Source: Pseudonocardiaceae bacterium YIM PH 21723
GTDB lineage: Bacteria; Actinomycetota; Actinomycetes; Mycobacteriales; Pseudonocardiaceae
Length of the DNA: 62,284 nucleotides
Reading direction: 5' to 3'
Assembly (NCBI GenBank): GCA_003600225.1
Contig: QZFT01000050.1
Location: 1-62,284 of the forward strand
Positions within the stretch are counted from its first letter, which is position 1. Every line of letters begins with the position of its first letter. Below the pieces are notes generated by a model, which saw nothing but the letters and a program-made list of their open reading frames with translations, did no database searches and was not told where the DNA came from. The translations under genes and the position numbers were made by a program. Shown in pieces: positions 43,628 to 51,747 of the stretch.

Positions 43628-43721
43628 CGGAGAACCTCCACACCGAGCAAACGCTTACATATATCGAAACTCTGTAAAACGTGTCCGGATATCGGTGTGT
43701 GAGGTTCCTGCGGACATTGAA

Positions 43722-44693
43722 CTATTTGAGCTGCTTGTCCAGGAAGGCGTAGAAGGTCGCGAGGATCTCGTTCTGGGAGGCCAGTCCGATGAACTCGTGA
43801 TCGGTGTTGTAGGCGTGGAACTCGGTGGCCACTCCGGCGGACCGCAGCTGGGCTTCCAGCTTGACGCTCTGCGCGAACGGCACGACGTGATCGCACCTGC
43901 CGTGCTGGAACAGGAACGGGGCGTCGTCGGAGCTCACGTAGTTGCTCGGGCTCGCCAGCCGGGCCTTCTCCGGGCAGCTCTTGGGCGTGCAGCCCAGCAG
44001 CGCGGCCTCCGGGGCCTTGATGTGGCCGTGCATCAGCCAGTTCACCGGCCCACCGGCGCTCATGGTGCCGATATCGGTCGGGCCGAACCAGTCGGCCACC
44101 GCCCGCACCCTGCTGGAGACGCCGGGGCTGCCCTCGTCACCTTCCAGCTCCGGACGGTCGGCGGTGGTGCCGAGCATCGCCGACAGGTGGCCGCCCGCCG
44201 AGTCGCCCCAGGCCGCGAAGCGGTCCGGGTCCACGTTCAGCGTGGCCGCATTGGCCCGCAGGTAGCGGACACCGGCCTTCACGTCGAAGATCTGCGCGGG
44301 CCACTGCGCCTCACCGGACAGCCGGTAGTCCAGGCTCGCCACCGCGTAGCCGCGCTCGCGCAGTTCGGGGATGACCCGCTGGATGTCGCCCCACGGCATG
44401 GGCAGCGGGTAACCGTCGAGGCTGCCGACCGCCCACGCGCCGCCGTGGATGTAGATCACCAGCGGGGCGGGCTTCGAGGCGTCCTTGGCCGGCCAGAAGC
44501 GCAGCGGTAACTCCCGGTCACCGGCCTTGCCGTAGATGTGGGTCTCCGGGGAGTCGACGGCCTTGGCCTGCTCCGGAGCTTCGGTCGTCGTGGCCTGCGC
44601 CGAGGAGTCGGCGGCTGCGGCCTGAGCAGGCGAGATGGCGGCCAAGGCGAGGGTGGCCGCCGCCAGCGCGGAGTTGAGGGTCCTGGAAAGCAT
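43722..44693 (-). CDS. Secreted alpha/beta-hydrolase esterase 2
   Basis: 323 residues. Signal peptide (MLSRTLNSALAAATLALAAI), Ala/Thr/Glu linker, and the same hydrolase fold: YIHGGAW, AAWGDSAGGHLSAM, HGRCDHVVPF and NTDHEF. Long stretches are nearly identical to esterase 3, so the duplication is recent. An upstream frame start at 44768 is unlikely; the signal peptide sets the ATG at 44693. A TTCCG/GGAA palindrome lies 44-60 nt upstream. Confidence 0.86.
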   Translation of the reverse strand: MLSRTLNSALAAATLALAAISPAQAAAADSSAQATTTEAPEQAKAVDSPETHIYGKAGDRELPLRFWPAKDASKPAPLVIYIHGGAWAVGSLDGYPLPMPWGDIQRVIPELRERGYAVASLDYRLSGEAQWPAQIFDVKAGVRYLRANAATLNVDPDRFAAWGDSAGGHLSAMLGTTADRPELEGDEGSPGVSSRVRAVADWFGPTDIGTMSAGGPVNWLMHGHIKAPEAALLGCTPKSCPEKARLASPSNYVSSDDAPFLFQHGRCDHVVPFAQSVKLEAQLRSAGVATEFHAYNTDHEFIGLASQNEILATFYAFLDKQLK

Positions 44694-44736
44694 GCGAAAA
44701 GCGTGCCCTTCACCCGAATGGATCAGGCAGCGAAAA

Positions 44737-44753
44737 CTTCCAGTCAGCGGAAA
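44737..44753. promoter_or_regulatory. TTCCG-type palindrome upstream of esterase 2
   Basis: On the minus strand TTTCCGCTGACTGGAAG, nearly the same as TTTCCGCTCACTGGAAG upstream of esterase 3. Candidate IclR operator. Confidence 0.5.
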
Positions 44754-44764
44754 GCGTCCCGGTT

Positions 44765-45694
44765 TCAAGTTGCGGGATGCAGCTGGTGTTCCAGGAACAT
44801 GTAGAACGGGTTAAGGATGTCCGTCCGGGGGTTGGCCAGCCCGACGAACTCGTGGTCGGTCAGCAGCCCGCGGAACTCCACCGGCACGCCCGCGGCGCGC
44901 AGTTTCGCGTCCAGCAACTCGGCCTGGTTGAACGGCACGAGGTGGTCGAACCGGCCGTGCTGGATCAGGAACGGCGCCGACTTCGCGGTCACATAGCTGA
45001 TCGGACTGGCCTGGTCCGCCTTGTCCCGGCACTTCTGCGGCACACAGCCCAGCAGCTTCGTCTCCGGCGAGATCGCGGTGCCGTGCATCAGGCCTTCCCA
45101 CACCCCGCCGTTGTCCGCCATGGCCGCGATGTCGGTCGGACCGAACCAGTCGGCCACCGCCTGTACCGCGCTGGAGACGCCCGTGACACCCACGTCGCCC
45201 TCCAGTTCCGGGCGGTCGGCGGTGGTGCCGAGCATCGCCGCCAGATGGCCGCCGGCCGAGTCACCCCAGGCCGCGAACCGGTCCGGGTCGATGTTCAGTG
45301 TGGCCGCGTTGGCCCGCAGATACCGCACGCCGGACTTCACGTCGAAGATCTGCGCGGGCCACTGCGCCTCACCGGACAGCCGGTAGTCCAGGCTCGCCAC
45401 CGCGTAGCCCTTGGCCGTCAGCTCGCCGGCGACGCTGTCGACCGTCCCCCAGGGCATGGGCAGCGGGTAACCCTGATAGCTGCCGATCGCCCAGGCGCCG
45501 CCGTGGACGTAGATCACCAGTGGGGCGGGCTTGGCCGTGGCCGGCTGCCATAGCTTCAGCTTCAGCGCACGATCCCCCACCGTGGCGAAGGTGTGCGTCG
45601 TCGGAGCCTTGGCCACGGCCGTGGCCTGGGCGGATGGGATCGCCAGCAGGGTGAGCGCGGCTGCCAGCACACAGGTCAGCGTCTGTCGGAACAT
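44765..45694 (-). CDS. Secreted alpha/beta-hydrolase esterase 3
   Basis: 309 residues. Signal peptide (MFRQTLTCVLAAALTLLAI), then YVHGGAW, AAWGDSAGGHLAAM, HGRFDHLVPF and TDHEF: a full triad. Shares the segment LNIDPDRFAAWGDSAGGH with its neighbour. Start at the ATG at 45694; the frame open to 45892 has no signal-like start and would cover regulatory sites. Same strand as esterases 1 and 2, with gaps of about 30-95 bp between them. Confidence 0.86.
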   Translation of the reverse strand: MFRQTLTCVLAAALTLLAIPSAQATAVAKAPTTHTFATVGDRALKLKLWQPATAKPAPLVIYVHGGAWAIGSYQGYPLPMPWGTVDSVAGELTAKGYAVASLDYRLSGEAQWPAQIFDVKSGVRYLRANAATLNIDPDRFAAWGDSAGGHLAAMLGTTADRPELEGDVGVTGVSSAVQAVADWFGPTDIAAMADNGGVWEGLMHGTAISPETKLLGCVPQKCRDKADQASPISYVTAKSAPFLIQHGRFDHLVPFNQAELLDAKLRAAGVPVEFRGLLTDHEFVGLANPRTDILNPFYMFLEHQLHPAT

Positions 45695-45736
45695 GCCTGA
45701 AGCGTGACTGCGCTCACCTCGGTTTCGGCAGACTGC

Positions 45737-46143
45737 TTTCCGCTCACTGGAAGGGCGGGGCGAGAAACCCAGGTCCGGGCCGAACGTGTGCGTCGTCTCA
45801 ATGGAGTCAGCATCATCGGCGAGAACGGTCTTGCCCGTGATGGCAATGCCCGCCGGGAAATCCGTCGGAATCCGCCGGAAAATGATCTTCAACCTCCATG
45901 ATCGATATGCGTGAATCCCGTTATCTGGAAGCTCACTGCGGGATTCCCGTTTTCAACGACAGAACCCCCCTTCCCGGTATCAGGATGTGATTAGCAACGC
46001 TTTCCGGATAACGGGAAACTGATTTGTTTTATAGATCTTCGCTGGTCAGCAAGGTTGACCCATCACCCACTAGGGGGATGTGAAGGGGGTTCACGGAGAG
46101 CTCACTTCCGATTATCAGAAAGTCATATTCCGTTGAGCGGGAA
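45737..46143. promoter_or_regulatory. Cluster of TTCCG/GGAA palindromes between esterase 3 and the IclR gene
   Basis: This gene-free 508-bp gap (45695-46202) holds five related sites: 45737-45753 (TTTCCGCTCACTGGAAG), 45915-45931 (ATCCCGTTATCTGGAAG), 46001-46018 (TTTCCGGATAACGGGAAA), 46106-46120 (TTCCGATTATCAGAA) and 46128-46143 (TTCCGTTGAGCGGGAA). IclR proteins bind palindromes of this general size and often repress their own gene, so these are good candidates for its operators. The gap is also AT-richer than the genes. Confidence 0.55.
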
Positions 46144-46202
46144 CCAGATTCGATAACAATCGACATACGATGCGATACCTGTTCAGTGAAAGGAGGTCAG
46201 CC

Positions 46203-47036
46203 TTGGCCGGAAACAGCAGTCAACCTGGCCGCTCGGTGACGATTCGTGCGCTAACCCTGCTCAGCACGTTCGACGCGACCCACCAGCGGCAGACCCTGTC
46301 CGAAATGTCTCGTCGGTCCGGATTCCCGCTGACCACCACGCATCGCCTGGTCGGCGACCTGGAGGAGTGGGGTGCCGTCGAGCGAGACGCTGACGGCAGC
46401 TACCACATCGGCTTGCGTCTCTGGGAGCTCGGCATGTTCACACCGGCCAACGCGCAGCTGCGCGAACTGGCCATGCCGTACATGCAGGAGCTCTACGAGA
46501 CCACGAGGGAGAACGTGCACCTCGCGGTGCGCGACCGATTCGACGCGCTGTACCTCGATCGCCTCAGTGGCCATCGGTCGGTGCCGGTCGTCTCCCGGGC
46601 CGGCTCCCGGTTACCCATGCACGCGACCGCCGTGGGTAAGGCACTCCTGGCTCACCAGAGCCAGGCGTTCGTGCAGTACTTCTGCCAGCGGCCGTTGAGC
46701 CGCAACACCCGTTACACGATCACCGAACCCGGCCGCCTCGTGCGGGAGTTGGCGGAGGTTCGGCGGCGTGGTTACGCGCAGACCGTTGAGGAGATGACCC
46801 TCGGCGCCTGCTCCGTGGCCGTGCCGATCCGCGACAACGAGGGCGTCGCCACCGCCGCGGTGGGGATCGTCGTGCACAGCGTGCGCGCCGACCTGCCGAA
46901 GCTGGTGCCGAGCCTCATGCAGGCTGCACAGAGCATCGAGGAACTGCTGCGCAACAACGGTTCCGACGTGCCCGCCGCCCGCCGCTACACCGCGATGCGC
47001 CGTCGGGAGCCCATCCAGCCCGGCCGCCCTGTTTAA
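46203..47036 (+). CDS. IclR-family transcriptional regulator
   Basis: 277 residues. N-terminal winged helix-turn-helix (RALTLLSTFDATHQRQTLSEMSRRSGFPLTTTHRLVGDLEEWG) and C-terminal effector domain (GLRLWELGM, VGKALLAH, GYAQTVEEMTLGACSVAVPI). Likely controls the divergent secreted esterases in response to a sugar acid or ester product. Start at the TTG at 46203, six nt after AAAGGAGG; the upstream ATG at 46170 would place that site inside the gene. Hairpin g begins 7 nt past the stop. Confidence 0.9.
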   Translation: MAGNSSQPGRSVTIRALTLLSTFDATHQRQTLSEMSRRSGFPLTTTHRLVGDLEEWGAVERDADGSYHIGLRLWELGMFTPANAQLRELAMPYMQELYETTRENVHLAVRDRFDALYLDRLSGHRSVPVVSRAGSRLPMHATAVGKALLAHQSQAFVQYFCQRPLSRNTRYTITEPGRLVRELAEVRRRGYAQTVEEMTLGACSVAVPIRDNEGVATAAVGIVVHSVRADLPKLVPSLMQAAQSIEELLRNNGSDVPAARRYTAMRRREPIQPGRPV

Positions 47037-47043
47037 ACCTTGC

Positions 47044-47097
47044 CTCGAAGTTGACGATGTTCGGGCACGCTTTCGCCCGAACATCGTCAACTTCGAG
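47044..47097. repeat. GAAGTTGRCGATG-family hairpin g
   Basis: 23-bp perfect stem (47044-47066 with 47075-47097), 8-nt loop. Between two genes on the same strand (IclR and the CoA ligase), so it would separate their transcripts. Confidence 0.9.
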
Positions 47098-47112
47098 ACA
47101 TAAAATCGCGGC

Positions 47113-48462
47113 GTGCTGCTACCTCACGGTGATTTCCCGGATCAGCTGCCCGCCGTCCGCGTCGGAGACCACGGTCTGCACCGCGCCGACCTGTTCGCCG
47201 CCGCCACCGCGGTGGCCGACAAGGTGCACGGCGCCCCCGCCGTGGCCGTCCACGCCACCCCCAGTCTGGAGACCGTGCTCGGGGTACTCGGCTGCCTGAT
47301 CGCCGGCGTTCCCGTCGTGCCGGTCCCTGCCGATTCCGGTCCCGCCGAGCGGGGCCATCTGCTGCGTGACTCCGGCGCCGGCATCTGGCTCGGCCCGCCT
47401 CTCGACGATGTGTCGTTGCCGCAGTTCACGGTGGATGCCACCGCCCGGTCGAGTGCCTCCTACCCGGAGCCGGACGCCACCTCGCGGGCGTTGATCCTCT
47501 ACACCTCGGGCACCACCGGCGCGCCCAAGGGAGCCGTGCACACCAGGGCCTCCCTCGCGGCCGGGCTGGACGGCCTGGCGACCGCGTGGGAGTGGACCCC
47601 CGACGACGTGCTGGTGCACGGCCTGCCGCTGTTCCACGTGCACGGCCTGGTGCTCGGCGTACTGGGCGCGCTGCGGATCGGCAGCCCGCTGATCCACACG
47701 GTGAAGCCCACGCCCGCGGCGTACGCGGCGGCCGGCGGCTCGCTGTACTTCGGCGTGCCGACCGTGTGGTCGCGGGTCTGCCAGGACCCGGACAGCGCGC
47801 GGAAACTGGGCGCGGCCCGGCTGCTGGTCTCCGGCAGCGCGGCCCTGCCGGTGCCGGTGGCCGAGGAGCTGGCCCGGCTCACCGGGCAGGTCCCGGCGGA
47901 GCGGTACGGGATGACCGAAACCCTGATCCCCCTGGCGCAGCGGGCGTCCGGGGAGCGCCGGGTCGGCTGGGTGGGCTCGCCGATCGACGGGGTCGAGACG
48001 CGGCTGGAGCACGATGACGACGGCGAGGTCGGCGAGCTCTGGGTGCGCGGATCGACGCTGTTCACCGGGTATCTGGGCCGGGACGACCCGTTCACGCCGG
48101 ACGGCTGGTTCCGCACCGGGGACGCGGCGGTGATCGACACCGATGGCTCGCACCGGATCGTCGGGCGGCAGTCGGTGGACATCATCAAGACCGGCGGTTA
48201 CAAGGTGGGTGCCGGGGAGGTGGAGTCCTGTCTGCTGACCCACCCCGCCGTCCGCGAGGTCGCCGTGGTGGGCGTGCCCGATGACGATCTGGGGCAGCGG
48301 GTGGTCGCCTACGTGGTCGGCGAGCCGGTGTCCGCGGAGGAGCTGATCGACCACGTGGCCGGGCAGCTGTCCGCGCACAAGCGCCCCCGGGAGATCCGTT
48401 TCCTGGAGGCGCTGCCGCGCAACCCGATGGGCAAGGTGCAGAAGAACCTGCTGATGGGCTGA
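47113..48462 (+). CDS. matB: Acyl-CoA synthetase, malonyl-CoA ligase (MatB) type
   Basis: 449 residues, GTG start. Adenylating enzyme with YTSGTTGAPKGAV, the YGMTET motif, GWFRTGD and the C-terminal Lys in NPMGKVQK. The stretches VHGLPLFHVHGLVLG and LLVSGSAALPV resemble Streptomyces MatB, which makes malonyl- or methylmalonyl-CoA from the diacid. It is shorter than most ligases, also like MatB. The identity is from memory of the family and not certain. Hairpin h starts 9 nt after the stop. Confidence 0.82.
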   Translation: MLLPHGDFPDQLPAVRVGDHGLHRADLFAAATAVADKVHGAPAVAVHATPSLETVLGVLGCLIAGVPVVPVPADSGPAERGHLLRDSGAGIWLGPPLDDVSLPQFTVDATARSSASYPEPDATSRALILYTSGTTGAPKGAVHTRASLAAGLDGLATAWEWTPDDVLVHGLPLFHVHGLVLGVLGALRIGSPLIHTVKPTPAAYAAAGGSLYFGVPTVWSRVCQDPDSARKLGAARLLVSGSAALPVPVAEELARLTGQVPAERYGMTETLIPLAQRASGERRVGWVGSPIDGVETRLEHDDDGEVGELWVRGSTLFTGYLGRDDPFTPDGWFRTGDAAVIDTDGSHRIVGRQSVDIIKTGGYKVGAGEVESCLLTHPAVREVAVVGVPDDDLGQRVVAYVVGEPVSAEELIDHVAGQLSAHKRPREIRFLEALPRNPMGKVQKNLLMG

Positions 48463-48465
48463 CGC

Positions 48466-49746
48466 TCAGTCCCGAAGTTGGCGATGTTCGGGCTCGTTCC
48501 TCCCCCGAACATCGCCAACTTCGGAGCGGCGGGTAGCCCGCAAGAACGGGACCATGATCGCCAGGGTCAGCACGGTGAACGGCCAGAACGCCGCCGCCGG
48601 GCTGACCCACTCGGCGATGACGGCCGCCACCGCGCCGCCGACGGGCAGCGAGCCCCAGCTGAACAGCCGGGCGGCGGCGCTGTACCTGCCGAGCAGCTCA
48701 TCGGGCACCAGCGCCTGACTGATCGTGCGCGCGTTCACCGTCCACAGCACCGCCCCCATACCACCGGCGAAGGCCGCGGCGCAGACGGCGATCAGCGAAC
48801 CGGTCACCGCCGGCACCGCCATCATGACCGCCGTGCCGACGAGGTCGGCGAACAACGCCCACCGCCTGCCCAGCAGCCGGTTGACCCAGCCGACGGTGAG
48901 CGAACCGACCAGGCCGCCGACGCCGAGCGCACCGAACGCGATGCCGTACTCCTGCGGCGTGTAGCCCCAGACCGGCCGGGCGATCGCGGGTAGCAGGGCG
49001 ATCCAGGCGCCCCAGCTCGCACACAGCACGGTGAGCGCCAGCGCCATCAGCCGCAGCATCGGCTGTCGCCAGAGGAACCGCAGCCCCTCGGCGATCTCCC
49101 GGTTGACCCCGCCCGCCGATCGGCCGGTGACCCGCCGCGGCCGGAACCTGCCCGCCAGCAACACCAGCAGCGCCGTGGCCAGCACATAGGTCACCCCGGT
49201 GGCGCCGAGCGCGGCGGCGGTCCCCAGAGCCACGAGGAGCCCGCCGATGGCCGGTCCGGCGAACTCGGAGCCCACCGTCTCCGCGCCGGCGATCCAGGCG
49301 TTCGTCCGTTCCCGGGCCGGCTCCGGAACGGCCGCCGGGATGAGCGCGGTGGCCGCCGTCAACGCGACCACCTCCGCGACGCCGAGCAGGAATCCGGCGC
49401 CCAGCAACACCTCGATGGTCAGCCGCCCGGTCGACACCAGCGCGAGCACGCCGAACATCACCGCTGCCCGCACGCCGTCGGCGATCCACAGCAACAGCCG
49501 CCGGTCGAAGCGATCGACCAGCACGCCGACATGCAGGGACACCAGCAGCCAGGGCAGCCGTAACGCCACGCCGACCGCGGTGATCAGCCCGGGTGAACCA
49601 GTGATCTGGGTGGCCAGCAACGGCAACACCGCCTTGGCGACGCCGTCGGCCAGGTTGGTGATCGCGGTGAAGCCGACCAGCACCGTGGCATTCCGGCTGC
49701 CCCGTCCGGGTTCGATCACCACCGCGGGCATCACGTCCGAGCTCAT
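48466..49746 (-). CDS. MFS transporter (DHA3-like exporter)
   Basis: 426 residues with 12 predicted helices and the MFS loop motif after helix 2 (VGVLVDRFDRRLLLW). Typical of drug or siderophore exporters. The final residues (SEVGDVRGRNEPEHRQL) are encoded by hairpin h, giving a tail unlike any transporter. ATG at 49746 behind GGGGGA. Divergent from a CGNR-type regulator gene that may control it, and its stop lies 3 bp from the convergent CoA ligase stop. Confidence 0.88.
   Translation of the reverse strand: MSSDVMPAVVIEPGRGSRNATVLVGFTAITNLADGVAKAVLPLLATQITGSPGLITAVGVALRLPWLLVSLHVGVLVDRFDRRLLLWIADGVRAAVMFGVLALVSTGRLTIEVLLGAGFLLGVAEVVALTAATALIPAAVPEPARERTNAWIAGAETVGSEFAGPAIGGLLVALGTAAALGATGVTYVLATALLVLLAGRFRPRRVTGRSAGGVNREIAEGLRFLWRQPMLRLMALALTVLCASWGAWIALLPAIARPVWGYTPQEYGIAFGALGVGGLVGSLTVGWVNRLLGRRWALFADLVGTAVMMAVPAVTGSLIAVCAAAFAGGMGAVLWTVNARTISQALVPDELLGRYSAAARLFSWGSLPVGGAVAAVIAEWVSPAAAFWPFTVLTLAIMVPFLRATRRSEVGDVRGRNEPEHRQLRD
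48472..48524. repeat. GAAGTTGRCGATG-family hairpin h (inside the MFS coding end)
   Basis: 21-bp perfect stem (48472-48492 with 48504-48524), 11-nt loop with CTCGTTCCTC. Lies 9 nt after the CoA ligase stop and is translated as the transporter's tail on the other strand. Confidence 0.9.
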
Positions 49747-49839
49747 GTCGCGTCCCCCTTCCGCCGGACACGATCAACGCTAGAGCGATCTCACTAACTG
49801 GTAAAGTCATTTTGGTGGTTAAGCCCGAAGGGAGCAGCC

Positions 49840-50349
49840 ATGGAGCCATCCGGCCAAGCGGAACTGGTGATGGCCTTCGCCAACACCCTGGATGTCGAGG
49901 AAGGCACCGACGAACTGACCAGCCAGGCCGGACTGGCCCGCTGGCTGGACACGCCGCGGGTGGACGCGGGTGATCACCGGCTGGCGCTGGACCTGCGCGC
50001 GGGCATCCGGGAACGGCTCAGCCTGGACGGCGATGCGGATCCGGAGATCGTCGCGGCGGGCGACGCGGCACTACGCGAGTTGCCGGTGCAGGTGGGACTG
50101 GGCGGGCGGCTGACCCCGGCGGGTTCCACGACAGCGGCCCGGCGGGCACTGGGCATGCTGGCGGTGGCCTGGACACACCTGGTGATCACCGAGGAGTCGC
50201 AGCGGATCAAGCGCTGTGCGGAGCACTCGTGCGGCTGGGTCTTCTGGGATGGCTCCAAGAACCGCAGCCGGCGATGGTGCTCGATGCGCGTGTGTGGCAA
50301 CCGGAACAAGGCCCGGGCCTTCGCGTCGCGGCAACGCGCCGCTCAGTGA
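49840..50349 (+). CDS. CGNR zinc-finger (ABATE-type) protein
   Basis: 169 residues. N-terminal helical ABATE-like domain (AELVMAFANTLDVEEGTDELTS) and a C-terminal zinc finger with CAEHSCGWVFWD and WCSMRVCGNRNKAR, which names the family. Likely a transcription factor; its divergent position suggests control of the MFS exporter. ATG seven nt after GGGAG. Confidence 0.88.
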   Translation: MEPSGQAELVMAFANTLDVEEGTDELTSQAGLARWLDTPRVDAGDHRLALDLRAGIRERLSLDGDADPEIVAAGDAALRELPVQVGLGGRLTPAGSTTAARRALGMLAVAWTHLVITEESQRIKRCAEHSCGWVFWDGSKNRSRRWCSMRVCGNRNKARAFASRQRAAQ

Positions 50350-50362
50350 GAGGGACTATCGA

Positions 50363-50605
50363 TCAACGCTTGGCAGTCAACGCTCCGTAGATCCACTGAC
50401 AGGCACGCTCCTCGGAGTTGAAGTTCTCCGCCGGAGTCCAGTTGCCCCGTCCGTCGTACAGCCCGACCACCCAGTTGTTGCCGTCCTGGGTGAGGAAGAT
50501 GCCATTCGCGTCCGGACCACCACCGGGCTGGACCCGCTCGACGGGCAGGACGTGTCCGTCCAGGCCCTTCTTCGACAGTTTGTCCAGCAGTTGCTCGGTC
50601 TTCAT
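50363..50605 (-). CDS. Small hypothetical protein
   Basis: 80 residues (MKTEQLLDKLSKKGLDGHVL, then DANGIFLTQDGNNWVVGLYDGRGNW, ending CQWIYGALTAKR). No signal peptide, helix or known domain; a short beta-rich body after an N-terminal helix. GGGGGA precedes the ATG. Convergent with the CGNR gene. Function unknown. Confidence 0.6.
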   Translation of the reverse strand: MKTEQLLDKLSKKGLDGHVLPVERVQPGGGPDANGIFLTQDGNNWVVGLYDGRGNWTPAENFNSEERACQWIYGALTAKR

Positions 50606-50879
50606 CGAGTTCCCCCGAAATCATCCCTTTGGCCGATTAAGACGCCTCGGCGCCCGCCCTGATTATCGCTCCGGCCCCCCTGCCGTTATCAAGTTGCCGC
50701 CCAGGATTCGTGAAGAAAGTCAACCTTTGCGGTAGTCAAAGCACCGGATGAGTGACGCGCTCGTTGCGGCTCACCGTCCACTGTGGTCCAAACGGCATAA
50801 CTCCGCCGCCGGTATGCCGTTGATCCATCGTTCGATAGCTTTAGACACCATCACTGCCACACCCTCCCCCGGAGACCGG

Positions 50880-51575
50880 ATGCCAGAGGCGACCTTCGAG
50901 TTCATCGCCAAGCTGTATCGGCGGTATGCCGACGAGCTGGCCGCTGCCCGCAGCAGGCAGCAGGCATTCCTGGCGGCGAATCCGCAGGTCAAGGCGCAGC
51001 TGGACGATATCGAAGCCGAGATCACCTACCTGTTGCTGCGCGAGCACGAACCGCGCGTCGTGGTGGAGATCGGCACCTTCCACGGCTGGTCGACCACCTG
51101 GATCCTGCAGGCGCTCGCCGACAACGGCCGCGGTGAGCTGCGCTCCTTCGACATCGTGGACCACGCGGTGCACAACGTCCCGGCCGAGCTGGCCGGCGAT
51201 CGCTGGACGTTCCACCAGGGCGATGTGCGGCAGCGGACGGATGCGATCCCGGCGGACACCGACTACCTGTTCATCGACGCGGCGCACAGCATGCGGTTCG
51301 CGAACTGGTACATCGACAACCTATTCCCGCGGGTGCGCAGCGGGATCCCGGTGAGCGTGCACGACGTGTTCCACGGCCGGTGGGCCAAACCGTTCACCGA
51401 GGGCCCGGTGATCCTGCGCTGGCTGTCCGGCAAGCAGGTCCCCTACTTCACCGCCTCGGCGGCCAGGGCGCGCACCGACTACCGGCGGCTGATGGCGCTC
51501 AAGCAGGAACTCGGCCTCGCCGACCCGGTGCGCACCAGCACCCACAACCCGATGATCTTCTTCACCCTGCCCTGA
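50880..51575 (+). CDS. Class I SAM-dependent methyltransferase (Methyltransf_24 type)
   Basis: 231 residues. SAM site VVVEIGTFHGWSTTWILQAL, acidic loop after strand 2 (LRSFDIVDHAV) and DYLFIDAAHSM; the layout resembles cephalosporin-hydroxylase-like methyltransferases. Substrate unknown. I start at the ATG at 50880, five nt after GGAGA; the frame is open to an ATG at 50748, but that stretch looks like promoter. Hairpin i starts 10 nt past the stop. Confidence 0.8.
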   Translation: MPEATFEFIAKLYRRYADELAAARSRQQAFLAANPQVKAQLDDIEAEITYLLLREHEPRVVVEIGTFHGWSTTWILQALADNGRGELRSFDIVDHAVHNVPAELAGDRWTFHQGDVRQRTDAIPADTDYLFIDAAHSMRFANWYIDNLFPRVRSGIPVSVHDVFHGRWAKPFTEGPVILRWLSGKQVPYFTASAARARTDYRRLMALKQELGLADPVRTSTHNPMIFFTLP

Positions 51576-51585
51576 CCGGCCGCCT

Positions 51586-51640
51586 CCGAAGTTGACGATG
51601 TTCGGGGGTGAGGAACGAGCCCGAACATCGTCAACTTCGG
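51586..51640. repeat. GAAGTTGRCGATG-family hairpin i
   Basis: 21-bp perfect stem (51586-51606 with 51620-51640), 13-nt loop with GAGGAACGAG. Between two genes on the same strand. Confidence 0.9.
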
Positions 51641-51747
51641 GTACCACGGTGTCCCCCGGCGAATTTCAACGCTGTATCGGCGTATTTGTCCTGGACCGGC
51701 CATGACGGAAAATGGGAGGTCCGGGGGCCGAGTGGCAGGAGCTGGCC

